DNA of 64,000 nucleotides, taken from positions 1 through 64,000 of the forward strand of contig JADFWU010000016.1 in NCBI GenBank assembly GCA_015234045.1, given 5' to 3'. This stretch comes from Magnetococcales bacterium. Its GTDB lineage: Bacteria; Pseudomonadota; Magnetococcia; Magnetococcales; JADFWU01. The notes below the pieces were generated by a model. That model searched no databases, was not told the DNA's origin, and worked only from the letters and a program-made list of their open reading frames with translations. Both the position numbers and the translations under genes were made by a program. This document shows positions 31,096-41,342 of the stretch, piece after piece. Each line of letters starts with the position of its first letter. Positions within the stretch are counted from its first letter, which is position 1.

Positions 31096-31260
31096 CTACA
31101 GACCTATTCGACGCAGTAACAGTCGCACCGCCTGCACCAAGACGTTAAAGAGTACCGACTTTCCTGTCGGTGACAGGCCGACCTTGATGCCGCGTCTATG
31201 TAAAATATAGGAGACGATCAGAAAGAGAATAAACAGAAAGATAGCAATGCGAATAATCAT
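31096..31260 (-). CDS. Small membrane protein, 54 aa (not in the ORF track)
   Basis: Manual translation MIIRIAIFLFILFLIVSYILHRRGIKVGLSPTGKSVLFNVLVQAVRLLLRRIGL. Confidence 0.45.
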   Translation of the reverse strand: MIIRIAIFLFILFLIVSYILHRRGIKVGLSPTGKSVLFNVLVQAVRLLLRRIGL

Positions 31261-31270
31261 GCAACCCCCT

Positions 31271-31648
31271 TCACATCACCATATGTTTTTCATAGAACGC
31301 TCTTGCACTGATGGTATTTGAACAGGTTTGGCAGATAAAATTCTTTAAATTTTCCGCATCGCCAAAAATGCCATCCTCTTTATTGATATCAAAGTAGCCT
31401 GCACACACTCTGCACGCCTTGATATCATTTTTTCTCCGCTTAAGATCACTGATCACCTCAAGGGCCAACTCTCTGAACGGAATGAAATCCGGGTGTGAGA
31501 TCTGCGTTCTATCCGAATTGAGACTGATCTCCTGATAATTCATATTTTCGACAATGAGAAACCAGTAGTTGGCATCAAAATCGGAATCAGTCAGACTGTT
31601 TGCTTCTGCTATGGAGAGAACAGTGAACGGTTGATCTGACATGATCAT
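31271..31648 (-). CDS. Hypothetical protein with C-terminal CxxC...CxxC zinc-ribbon-like motif
   Basis: CRVCAGYFDINKEDGIFGDAENLKNFICQTC. Confidence 0.6.
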   Translation of the reverse strand: MIMSDQPFTVLSIAEANSLTDSDFDANYWFLIVENMNYQEISLNSDRTQISHPDFIPFRELALEVISDLKRRKNDIKACRVCAGYFDINKEDGIFGDAENLKNFICQTCSNTISARAFYEKHMVM

Positions 31649-31675
31649 TACTCCATTGAGAAAGGGTCACAGCGT

Positions 31676-32671
31676 CTACTTCTGCGCCACCGACGCAGTA
31701 AGCTGGGATAGCGTCTGATCAAAGCGCTCCAGAACATCATCGGAAACAGAGGACTCCAGTTGAGTTCGCAGAGTCGTCAATGATTCGACTTCTCGCATCA
31801 CCGCCGAACGCACACCACCCAACGCATGACGGGCGACATCTTGTTCGCGTTTGCGCTGCATCATATCACGGAGTTTTTTCTCCATGCCGATGTCCCGACC
31901 AAGACAGATTACACCACTTCGGACATCGTTATCATCTTTAAGGACACCCATGGTCCACAAAACCGGAAAGGCTTTACCATCCGCAGCACGACAGGCCACT
32001 TCACCGGAAAAACTGCCCCGTGATTCCACCAGCACATCTATCTGATCCGCTTTATTCGGATCAATAAATAGTGATGCCGGTGATTGACCATACACATCTT
32101 CCGCTTTGCGTCCAAACGCCTTTTGCGCGGCTGCATTGAATTCAACAATTTTAAATTTTGCATCCATTGAGATAATGATATCCATGGATTGATCAATCAA
32201 CGAACGGATATAACGCTCGCGATCCAGAAGATCTCTATTGCGACTCTCCAATGCTCTGCGAATATTGAGCAAAGAGAGGTGATTGCTCACCCGCGCCTGA
32301 ACAATGGGCTCACTAACCGGCTTGGTAATATAGTCAACAGCACCCAATTCAAAGCCCCGGATTTCATCCTCAACCCGTGTCTTTGCGGTAACAAAAATAA
32401 CCGGGATATCGCGTGTTGCCGGATCTGATTTCATGCGCCGACACACTTCATATCCATCCATGCCCGGCATCATGATATCCAGCAACACCAAATCCGGAGG
32501 ATTGTCTGATTCCACCACTTTGAGCACCTGCTCACCGTTGAGCGCAATTCTTCGGTCATAGTCAGACAGAATATCCTTGAGAATATCAATATTGGTTTTC
32601 TGATCATCGACAATCAGAATCCGTGCCGGTTGACTGGATGCTTCCACACTGGACTTATTCATTGATATCAA
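31676..32671 (-). CDS. Response regulator with PAS domain
   Basis: ILIVDDQKTNIDIL...PDLVLLDIMMPGMDGYEVCRRMKSD...VIFVTAKT; PAS IISMDAKFKIVEFNAAAQKAFGR. Confidence 0.92.
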   Translation of the reverse strand: MISMNKSSVEASSQPARILIVDDQKTNIDILKDILSDYDRRIALNGEQVLKVVESDNPPDLVLLDIMMPGMDGYEVCRRMKSDPATRDIPVIFVTAKTRVEDEIRGFELGAVDYITKPVSEPIVQARVSNHLSLLNIRRALESRNRDLLDRERYIRSLIDQSMDIIISMDAKFKIVEFNAAAQKAFGRKAEDVYGQSPASLFIDPNKADQIDVLVESRGSFSGEVACRAADGKAFPVLWTMGVLKDDNDVRSGVICLGRDIGMEKKLRDMMQRKREQDVARHALGGVRSAVMREVESLTTLRTQLESSVSDDVLERFDQTLSQLTASVAQK

Positions 32672-35600
32672 TATCCATACTTTCGGCCATGCGTTTCAAG
32701 ATGGCAATTGCCTGATCAAAATCATATTGTTCGATCCGGTCTTGCAGACGTGCCACCAAGCGTTGTGCAGCTCTATCTTGCAACAATGCAGATAGTTTAT
32801 CCATTGTCGAATCGGTTTCAACACTATTCTCTTCCAACAAGGTGACTAACGCTTGGAGTAATGGTGCCACCTGTTGCTTGTCCACCTGGATGGGCTCTCG
32901 ACGCTCTTCGACAACGTTATCCGCCTCACTCTGTGTGGTCTCAAGAGATTTCAGAGCGTTCAACAAAACGGTTAAAGCGGTCTCAAACGCTGACAGTGTT
33001 GAATTGAGGCGTTCACGTTCTTGAGGATGGTCACTACGCAGTATCTCTTCAAGTGCCTCCGCATGCTGTTGCAACACAACAGCACCGATGCCGGAAGCGA
33101 CACCCTTGATCGCATGGAGCAAACCACCGGCCTGTTCGATATCGCCTTGATTCAATGCGTTTTGCAGTGTTGCCATGGTATCAATATTTTCTTGACCAAA
33201 GCGCAGCAAAAGACGGCGATAAAGCGTGTGATTACCACGCACCTGAGCCAGACCAGCCACCTGATCCAATCCCTCTATTTCTGCCATCACCATAGGCGCG
33301 GCTGTATCTTGGGTCAGGTCATTTTTTACACTATTCAGCTGAATACAGCGTGAAAGCAGACCATATAATCTTTTTGGTCGCAACGGCTTGGCCAAATGTT
33401 CGGTCATACCAACATCCAGACAGCGTTTACGGTCCTCTTTCAGAGCGTGAGCAGTCATGGCAATGATGGGAAGATCAACAAAGCGCGGCACTTTTCGAAT
33501 CTGTCGTGCTGCTTCAAAACCATCCATGACGGGCATTTGAATATCCATCAACACCGCTTGGAATTCAGACAAAGCCACTTTCTGTACCGCTTCCTGCCCG
33601 TTGGCCGCCTCCTCCACTTCCAGACCAGCCCGCTCCAACAGTTCACGACCAATTTCACGGTTGATGGCGTTATCATCCACCAATAGAACACGGGCTCCAC
33701 CGATCTTCTCAGTCGTGTCTTCTTCATCCGCCAACACACGGTTGTCATGGCTCCGCTGTCCAGAATCTTCACCAAACGATTCCAGAACCACATCGCGCAG
33801 TCGGGATCGGGTTGGTGGACGACTGAGACACGCATCCACCATCTGTTCGATAATATCCTGTTCCGTATCAAAACTGGTGAGCAAAACGATTTTTGGACAA
33901 AACGCAGGATCAGGAAACGCATCACCCGCTACCAAAGCGGTTTCAAAATCGCTCATAATCGGCTGATCCAGATCAACCAGCAACAGATCACATGCCTGCG
34001 CGCCTATTGCAATTGCGTTAAGATGTGCCAACGCCTGTTCATCAGCTGCCAGAGATGTCACGTCCAGTGAGAGAGCGGATAAAATCTCTGCTGTCAATAA
34101 CCGACTCAACGGACGCGAATCAATCACCGTCACCGCCATATTGAGCAACGCATCAGGCAACCAACAGGGCGCGATTTCACGCTGCTCAGACCGACTGGCA
34201 AACGATATCGAAAATGAAAAAGTACTGCCATCTCCAGGCGTACTGGCGGCCCAAATATCCCCTTTCATCAACCCGACAAGGCGCTTACATATGGTCAAAC
34301 CAAGACCTGTTCCACCATATTTTCGTGTGGTGGAACCATCCGCCTGAATGAAAGGATCAAATAGACTGGGCAGTCGATCCTGTTCGATACCAATACCGGA
34401 ATCCTTTACCGCAAAAACAATCTCGATCGTTTGCGCGTCTTTGACTTTCGGTGTAGCACTGACCTCAATGGAACCGGTGTCAGTAAACTTGATGGCGTTA
34501 CGGATCAGGTTGATCAACACCTGCTCCAAACGCTGATCATCACCAATCAACATGGTATCGAACTCTGGTGGTATACGATAAACCAGATCAACACCCTTCT
34601 GTTCCGATTGGATGCTGAACAGATCCGCCAAACGATCAAACACATCGTGGATTCGAAATGAAACCGGATCAAGCTCTAACCGACCCGCCTCAATTTTGGA
34701 GAAGTCCAACACATCGTCCAGCAATCCCATCAAAGTATGCGAAGAATTTTTCACCTTACGCAGATAGTCGCGCATGCGGGCGGTGATATCCATCTTCAGG
34801 GCCAGCTCAGTAAAACCCATAATGGCGTTCATGGGTGTGCGTATTTCATGGCTGGTATTGGCGATAAATTCACTCTTGGCCTTGCTGGACTCCTCGGCCA
34901 CTGACAACGTCTCTTCCAGCGATTTCAACAACTGCTTTCGCTGGGTTATGTCTTGTAGAAAAGCGGTGAACTGGCGATTCTGACGATGATGGATTGTGGT
35001 GAGCGACACTTCCAGATCTATAGGCTTACCACTGCTATGGCGGCCTCTTACCTCCAACCGTTTTTGAAGCTCTCCACTCTGTTTAAGATTTTTGAGACAC
35101 CCATCAAGCCCTTTACGATTGATATCACAGTTGTTGGTTGGCACGACGGTATTGAAACGATGACCAAGCACATCCTCTTTGGTCTTGCCAAACAGCGTTT
35201 CCGCCGCTGGATTGAAATCCATCATACGTCCATGATCATCAGCCACCACAATGGCATCCAGAGCATTATCCAAAATCGCCTGCTGACGGGTCAGCAGACT
35301 TTTCATATCTTGATGGCGCTCGAGATTTTCGATGGTTTGCGAAACCAGACAGGAGAGCTCTTCTTTACGGAAAGGCTTAGGCAGATAGTAGTTGGCACCG
35401 CTTTTAATAAAACGTACCGCCAAATCACGATCCCCAACGCTGGACAGACCAATCACCGCCATATCATCACGGGAAAAGTGAGCGCGTATTTTGTGCGTCA
35501 GTTCCAGACCATCCATGCCCGGCATCTGGAAATCAGTAATGACCAGGTGGATCTGTTGTTGTTGAATAATTTTCAGCGCTTGGGCACCATCACTGGCTTC

Positions 35601-36095
35601 AACAAGACCAAAACCGTGCCGCTCAAGATGCTGGCCAACCATCCGCCGTGCCGCACGCGAATCATCCACCACCAGAACTTTAAAACGCCCATTGCGGCGC
35701 AATCTGCTGATAAAGTGGATGACCGAATCAATAACGCCGATATTATCTTTAATGAAATAGTCCAATATGCCCTTTTCGAGCATACTGGCTTGCACATCCT
35801 TACTATACTTTCCGCTCAAAACAGCAGAGCGTATCCCTTTGGCAAGACAGGTAGTGACGATTTCACCATCCGCCGCATCCGGCAGAACCAAATCCAGTAT
35901 CCCCACCAAAAACGGATGCTGCGCCGACTCAATAAGCGCCACAGCCTCCGCATGGCTCTTTGCCCACAGCACATTCAAATCCAGCTTTTGCTGAATTCTC
36001 TGTGTCATCAAAGAGGCAAAACTTTTCGAATCTTCAACAAACAGGATGGATTCCATCCCAACCATACCCCCCTGAACCAACACCCTCCCACTCAA
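32655..36095 (-). CDS. Multi-domain hybrid sensor histidine kinase (REC-REC-PAS-HisKA-HATPase-REC(degenerate)-REC-HPt)
   Basis: FIANTSHEIRTPMNAIMGFTE; KYGGTGLGLTICKRLV; VLLVDDNAINREIGRELLERAGL...VLMDIQMPVMDGFEA; HPt LLHAIKGVASGIGA; 17-bp overlap with the downstream gene. Confidence 0.93.
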   Translation of the reverse strand: MSGRVLVQGGMVGMESILFVEDSKSFASLMTQRIQQKLDLNVLWAKSHAEAVALIESAQHPFLVGILDLVLPDAADGEIVTTCLAKGIRSAVLSGKYSKDVQASMLEKGILDYFIKDNIGVIDSVIHFISRLRRNGRFKVLVVDDSRAARRMVGQHLERHGFGLVEASDGAQALKIIQQQQIHLVITDFQMPGMDGLELTHKIRAHFSRDDMAVIGLSSVGDRDLAVRFIKSGANYYLPKPFRKEELSCLVSQTIENLERHQDMKSLLTRQQAILDNALDAIVVADDHGRMMDFNPAAETLFGKTKEDVLGHRFNTVVPTNNCDINRKGLDGCLKNLKQSGELQKRLEVRGRHSSGKPIDLEVSLTTIHHRQNRQFTAFLQDITQRKQLLKSLEETLSVAEESSKAKSEFIANTSHEIRTPMNAIMGFTELALKMDITARMRDYLRKVKNSSHTLMGLLDDVLDFSKIEAGRLELDPVSFRIHDVFDRLADLFSIQSEQKGVDLVYRIPPEFDTMLIGDDQRLEQVLINLIRNAIKFTDTGSIEVSATPKVKDAQTIEIVFAVKDSGIGIEQDRLPSLFDPFIQADGSTTRKYGGTGLGLTICKRLVGLMKGDIWAASTPGDGSTFSFSISFASRSEQREIAPCWLPDALLNMAVTVIDSRPLSRLLTAEILSALSLDVTSLAADEQALAHLNAIAIGAQACDLLLVDLDQPIMSDFETALVAGDAFPDPAFCPKIVLLTSFDTEQDIIEQMVDACLSRPPTRSRLRDVVLESFGEDSGQRSHDNRVLADEEDTTEKIGGARVLLVDDNAINREIGRELLERAGLEVEEAANGQEAVQKVALSEFQAVLMDIQMPVMDGFEAARQIRKVPRFVDLPIIAMTAHALKEDRKRCLDVGMTEHLAKPLRPKRLYGLLSRCIQLNSVKNDLTQDTAAPMVMAEIEGLDQVAGLAQVRGNHTLYRRLLLRFGQENIDTMATLQNALNQGDIEQAGGLLHAIKGVASGIGAVVLQQHAEALEEILRSDHPQERERLNSTLSAFETALTVLLNALKSLETTQSEADNVVEERREPIQVDKQQVAPLLQALVTLLEENSVETDSTMDKLSALLQDRAAQRLVARLQDRIEQYDFDQAIAILKRMAESMDIDINE

Positions 36096-36411
36096 AAGAG
36101 GCTGGTTTATGAATTGTGCTATTCATAGATTATTCTCAATTTTTCTATTCTGTACAATCCGCATGGCACCAGCAAGCATAATCGACTCGGTATCATCTCA
36201 TAGTAATCCAACATTCCTGTTGACCTTGATTTTTTATTTATTGAGTTACAGAGAGGATGATTATCTATAATTAATTATTATAGAAAGGGCCGTATTTAGA
36301 ATTATTAATTGCTTAATACGATCACTTTTTATAAAACAACAAGAACATGAAGAGCGTATTACATACAGAATGTAATACTGTAATTTCGATTCAAATTCAC
36401 ACAACAAATCC

Positions 36412-36535
36412 CAACCTGAGTGGAGCCCCTGGTGATATTTTTACGCCGCTTTTGATAGGCAAAGCAGATCATCAGAACAAAAACAGCACCAGGGCCGAAA
36501 CGGCTGACCGTTCAAATTTTAGACGAAACCGCTAT
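36412..36535. repeat. Dispersed hairpin repeat copy A (~124 bp)
   Basis: caacctgagtgg...ccctggtgata...caccaggg...gttcaaattttagacgaaaccgctat, matches 57319-57437. Confidence 0.8.
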
Positions 36536-36578
36536 AAACGTCAGCGCCAGACGCTTATTGATTCATTACATGAACACC

Positions 36579-38018
36579 CTACAATGAAACGACAAGCGCC
36601 CGTTTTTTCTTCTTTTTGACCTTTTTCTTTGCCTTATACATCATTTCATCAGCGGCTTTGAGGATATGTTTGCCATCTTCACCGTGATCCGGGTAAGTGG
36701 CAATGCCAATGCTTAACTTGATTTTCAATTTATGACCGTTGAAATCAAGATCAACATCTGTGCCATCCACCACACGATTGGCCAGCACCTCGGCCATATC
36801 CCGATTGGTTTCCGGCAATAACGCCACAAACTCATCTCCACCTAGACGGCAACAGCTGTCACTGTCCCGGGCTACTTCATTGAGAATACGGGAAAACTCC
36901 ACCAAAATATGATCACCCGCATCGTGACCAATCTCATCATTGACCTTTTTAAAATCATTCAGGTCAATGTAAAGAATGGAAAACTTTTTATCATAACGCC
37001 GGGAATCATTTTCAATCTCTTTAATTCGCTCTTCGAAAAAGGCACGATTAGGCAGCCCCGTCAACGCATCATAGACCGACTTTCTCTTGTAGTGGTCGGC
37101 GCGCTCTTTGAGCATGGACTCAAGCGTCTTGATCTCAATGATACCTGACAGGGTGTTGGCAACGGTTCGAAGGAAAGAGACATCCTCTGGGCTGGCTTTC
37201 TGATGGGCGGTGTTATAGAGGTTTAGAATGCCAACAAGCGTTTGATCTTTCTTGATTTTAAAAATCAGATGACCGTGATCCTCCATGCCATCAAAGACGA
37301 AATCATGGTCATGATCCAGGCAGGAAGCCAGCCATTCATCTTTGTCGGACGCGGCCAGCCGTCCGCACAGACAATACCCATAAGCAATGTTATCACAATT
37401 GGTTAAAACTGCCGTGCCATCAAGACCATGCTGAGCAATAACTTGCAATCGGCGCGTGTCGGGATTGGCCAAAAACACCATGCCACGATGATGAATATCC
37501 AACCAGTCCAGCTCAAAAATGATCTGGAGCGCTTTTTCCATCAATTTACCAAGCGGCTTATTATCCATCAGCAATTTGGTAATTCTATTAATCGCGTGCG
37601 ACCGCTGCGCCTGTTTTCGTCCCTCTTTATCCGCTTGGGTGACGTTGGTAATATCCAACACCGTGCCCTTCATATGATGCCCATCTTGTTGATCAAAATG
37701 CTGGGCACGTTGCAGAATCATCCTCTCTTGCCCATCTGGGCGCACAATTCGATGAACAATCTGATAAAAAGATCTGAACTCTATACTCTCCGTCACCGCC
37801 GCTTTCACATCGGCTCGATCGTCTGGATGAACAAAGTCCAGAAACGACTCATACCTCTCTTTAAACTGTTGTTGAGAAGTACCGAATATGGAAAACACTT
37901 TGTCTGACCAGAAGAGCTGATTCTTCGAGATATTCCAATCCCAAGTCCCTAACAACGCAATATCATAGAACTCCTGATGGTGGCTGGTAAGCAAATCCCC
38001 ACTTAAGCGTTCAACCAT
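36579..38018 (-). CDS. PAS-GAF-GGDEF diguanylate cyclase
   Basis: DALTGLPNRAFFEERIKE...CCRLGGDEFVALLPE (GGDEF); PAS LLGTWDWNISKNQLFWSDKVFSIFG; likely start at 38018. Confidence 0.92.
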   Translation of the reverse strand: MVERLSGDLLTSHHQEFYDIALLGTWDWNISKNQLFWSDKVFSIFGTSQQQFKERYESFLDFVHPDDRADVKAAVTESIEFRSFYQIVHRIVRPDGQERMILQRAQHFDQQDGHHMKGTVLDITNVTQADKEGRKQAQRSHAINRITKLLMDNKPLGKLMEKALQIIFELDWLDIHHRGMVFLANPDTRRLQVIAQHGLDGTAVLTNCDNIAYGYCLCGRLAASDKDEWLASCLDHDHDFVFDGMEDHGHLIFKIKKDQTLVGILNLYNTAHQKASPEDVSFLRTVANTLSGIIEIKTLESMLKERADHYKRKSVYDALTGLPNRAFFEERIKEIENDSRRYDKKFSILYIDLNDFKKVNDEIGHDAGDHILVEFSRILNEVARDSDSCCRLGGDEFVALLPETNRDMAEVLANRVVDGTDVDLDFNGHKLKIKLSIGIATYPDHGEDGKHILKAADEMMYKAKKKVKKKKKRALVVSL

Positions 38019-38475
38019 AACGGTTCCTCTGTAGTCGTCATATCCCCCCAAAAAATTATTTAATAGAATGCATTTTTCTGTATTGCGACAGAGTAAGCCC
38101 GAACATTTCACAAATTCCTGCTGCTCTCGCTTACCATTTGATTCATCAGTAAATTTTCCCTCCTTTGGTCGCATCTAAACAAGCACGACACATAATCGAA
38201 AAATTTACTGACAAATCATATCGCTGAACCATAATTGAAGGGACTCTTGAAATTTTCATGCTAGACAGAGTCTGCCTATTCAACCTTGCCCTAAAACTGT
38301 CACTTTCGGCTCATCATGCCATAATTGTCAACCTAACCTTCTTAATTAATTTAAATATATGACATTATTATGCGGATTGGTAATACATTTTATTGATTGA
38401 TAAAAATTTCAGATACCAACAGCAAGTGAGGGATTGACTATATGTATGGGATTCCATATATTCATCAAAACAGAT

Positions 38476-38835
38476 ATGGATGAGGCCATGATTGAACCAA
38501 CAACACTTTTCAAAGCACTGGCGGATGAAACACGCCTGCGTTGTCTGATTCTATTAATCCACGAGCAGGAGCTCTGCGTGTGCGAATTGTGCCACGCTCT
38601 GGATATCACGCAACCCAAGATCTCACGCCACTTGGCCACACTACGCAACAATGGTGTTGTGCAGGATCGCCGGTCTGGGCAATGGATCTACTATAGTTTG
38701 CATCCCGAATTGGCGACATGGGCAACTCAAATTATGCAAAATGCCGCTCAAGGTGCACGCAGTTTAGAGCCATTTACCAGAGATCAACAGCGACTTACTT
38801 CAATGCCGGATCGACCAACGCGCTGCTGTAGCTGA
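38476..38835 (+). CDS. arsR: ArsR/SmtB-family metalloregulator
   Basis: LFKALADETRLRCLILLIHEQELCVCELCHALDITQPKISRHLATLRNNGVVQDRRSGQWIYYSL; CVCELC As(III) site; heads GAPDH/arsJ operon. Confidence 0.92.
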   Translation: MDEAMIEPTTLFKALADETRLRCLILLIHEQELCVCELCHALDITQPKISRHLATLRNNGVVQDRRSGQWIYYSLHPELATWATQIMQNAAQGARSLEPFTRDQQRLTSMPDRPTRCCS

Positions 38836-38871
38836 TGGAAGCACGCTCAATTCTACAGAAAGAGGAATACT

Positions 38872-39888
38872 ATGACCATTCGTGTAGGCATCAATGGATT
38901 TGGCCGTATGGGCCGTTTAGGACTCCGGGCCGCTTGGGGTCAATTTGACACATTGGAATTTGTCCATATTAACGAAATCGCCGGTGATGCAGTCTGCTCG
39001 GCGCACCTGCTTAAATATGACTCGGTTCATGGCAAATGGGATCATGATGTCTCATCGGATGGCAACAACATCATTATTGATGGCCACTCCATGAGCTACT
39101 CCAGCGCCAAAACACCCGCAGAAGTAGATTGGCAAGGCATGGGCATCGATATGGTGATCGAATGCTCCGGCAAATTCAAAACCATGGACGCACTCAAACC
39201 CTATTTTGACCAAGGTGTTAAAAAAGTGCTGGTGTCCGCACCGGTAAAAGATCCTGACGCAGCCAACATCGTCTATGGCATCAATGATGATATTTACGAT
39301 GCCGCGCGTCACGATGTCATAACAGCGGCATCATGCACCACCAACTGCATGGCACCGGTCGTAAAAGTGATGTTGGAAAAACTGGGGATTCGCCATGTCT
39401 GCATGACCACCATTCACGATATCACCAACACGCAAACCATCATCGACAAAGGTCATAAGGACCTACGCCGCGCCCGTGCCTGTTCCATGTCGCTGATCCC
39501 AACCACCAGCGGTTCTGCCACTGCGATTATTCAGATATTCCCGGAATTGGCGGGCAAAATGAACGGCCTTGCCGTGCGTGTCCCACTGCTCAACGCTTCA
39601 TTGACCGATATGGTTTTCGAAGTGGAACGCCCAACCACGGTTGAAGAGGTAAACGGCTTCATGAAAGAAGCGGCGGACGGCCCATTAAAAGGCATATTGG
39701 GCTATGAGGATCTGCCACTGGTCTCCATCGACTACAACAACGATACCCGCTCCTCTATCGTTGATGGACCATCCACCATGGTAACGGATGGCACACAGGT
39801 CAAAATGCTGCTCTGGTATGACAATGAGGTGGGTTACGCCTGTCGCATGATGGAACTGGCTGACAAAATCGCCACCTCTATCCGTTAA
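38872..39888 (+). CDS. ArsJ-associated glyceraldehyde-3-phosphate dehydrogenase
   Basis: [37 protein letters not shown] catalytic Cys; [12 protein letters not shown]; lies between arsR and arsJ. Confidence 0.93.
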   Translation: MTIRVGINGFGRMGRLGLRAAWGQFDTLEFVHINEIAGDAVCSAHLLKYDSVHGKWDHDVSSDGNNIIIDGHSMSYSSAKTPAEVDWQGMGIDMVIECSGKFKTMDALKPYFDQGVKKVLVSAPVKDPDAANIVYGINDDIYDAARHDVITAASCTTNCMAPVVKVMLEKLGIRHVCMTTIHDITNTQTIIDKGHKDLRRARACSMSLIPTTSGSATAIIQIFPELAGKMNGLAVRVPLLNASLTDMVFEVERPTTVEEVNGFMKEAADGPLKGILGYEDLPLVSIDYNNDTRSSIVDGPSTMVTDGTQVKMLLWYDNEVGYACRMMELADKIATSIR

Positions 39889-39938
39889 CTATTTGATGCC
39901 ACCTTAACACCGGCACAGCGTTGATCTGGAGAAAAACC

Positions 39939-41168
39939 ATGGCCAGCACCGATAAACAGAGCATGGGCTTGAAGGTCTACCTGATCATCACGCTGGCCTA
40001 TTGGGCCTTTACCCTGACCGATGGTGCCATTCGGATGTTGGTGGTACTGCACTTTCACAACTTGGGCTTTGCACCGCTTAAGATCGCCTTTCTGTTTCTG
40101 TTCTATGAAATTTTCGGTGTAATCACCAATGGCGTTGGCGGTTGGATCGCGGCACGTATCGGCCTGAATCGCACCATGATCACCGGCGGTTTTCTGCAAG
40201 TTGCCGCCCTGGCCATGCTGGCGGCTGATCCCACTTGGTTGACGGTTAGCTATATCATGGCATCCATGGCACTGTCTGGCATTGCCAAAGATCTTAATAA
40301 GATGAGCGCAAAATCCAGCGTCAAGCTGGTGGTACCCAAAGGCGCAGAAGCGGAAACCCGGCTGTTTAAGTGGGTTGCCATTCTCACCGGATCAAAGAAC
40401 ACTCTGAAGGGCGCTGGATTTTTTCTAGGTGGTTTTCTGCTGTTTAGCATCGGGTTTCGCGGATCCATGGCAGGCATGGCGGCAGCGCTGTTTCTGGTCT
40501 ATCTGCTCACATGGTGGTTTCTGCCCTCGGATATGGGCATTGCCAAAGCCAAATTCAGTCAGATTTTTTCCAAATCCCGTGAAATTAACATACTTTCTGC
40601 GGCCCGTTTCTTTCTGTTCGGCTCTCGGGATGTCTGGTTTGTCGTGGGTTTGCCGGTTTTCCTCGCCTCGGTAACCGGCTGGAGCCATCTGGAAGTAGGT
40701 GGCTTTCTGGCACTCTGGGTGGTGTGCTACGGCTTTGTTCAGGCCGCTGCGCCCACCATGTTGAAAAAGAGCAACCATGGACGCGGTCCGCAAGGTGCCA
40801 GCGCACGTAACTGGGCCTTTCTGCTGGCACTCTTTCCTGTGGGGCTCGCACTGGCACTGATGCAACAAACTGATCCCGCGTTAGCCCTCATCATCGGGCT
40901 ATTTTTATTCGGTGCAGTATTCGCCATCAACTCTGCGGTTCACTCCTATCTGATTCTAGCCTATTCAGACCATGACAAAGTCGCCATGAACGTTGGCTTT
41001 TATTACATGGCTAATGCAGCCGGACGTCTGACCGGTACGGTACTCTCCGGTTGGGCCTATCAAACACAGGGTCTAATCGGCTGTTTATGGTGGTCTACCG
41101 GGTTTGTGTTAATGGCGGGACTCATCTCGGTATTGTTACCTCCTGTTCGACAAACACAGCAAGAATAA
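39939..41168 (+). CDS. arsJ: MFS transporter ArsJ (organoarsenical efflux)
   Basis: 12-TM-like; LKVYLIITLAYWAFTLTDGAIRMLVVLHFHNLGFAPLKIAFLFLFYEIFGVITNGVGGW; position after GAPDH. Confidence 0.9.
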   Translation: MASTDKQSMGLKVYLIITLAYWAFTLTDGAIRMLVVLHFHNLGFAPLKIAFLFLFYEIFGVITNGVGGWIAARIGLNRTMITGGFLQVAALAMLAADPTWLTVSYIMASMALSGIAKDLNKMSAKSSVKLVVPKGAEAETRLFKWVAILTGSKNTLKGAGFFLGGFLLFSIGFRGSMAGMAAALFLVYLLTWWFLPSDMGIAKAKFSQIFSKSREINILSAARFFLFGSRDVWFVVGLPVFLASVTGWSHLEVGGFLALWVVCYGFVQAAAPTMLKKSNHGRGPQGASARNWAFLLALFPVGLALALMQQTDPALALIIGLFLFGAVFAINSAVHSYLILAYSDHDKVAMNVGFYYMANAAGRLTGTVLSGWAYQTQGLIGCLWWSTGFVLMAGLISVLLPPVRQTQQE

Positions 41169-41342
41169 TTTCACCACGTCGCCAAATAGACATTAATTAT
41201 GGTAAAATGATGTGGTTCATGTTTTCAGTCACTTCTACCATGATGAAGCCTGACTATACACATGAGGTGCCCCCTAGCTTGGTATATTGACACTGCATTA
41301 CTGCGCTTTGCTGTATGCATAATTTGAGATGGACCAAGATCA

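Noticed and set aside
34986-36128. 380-aa plus-strand ORF opposite the hybrid kinase
   Set aside because: Antisense to a clearly recognisable multi-domain kinase; its translation has no recognisable motifs and it is a codon-bias by-product.
36347-36619. 90-aa plus ORF covering the hairpin repeat
   Set aside because: Arises from the dispersed repeat; the matching copy at 57319 does not keep an equivalent ORF with conserved protein.
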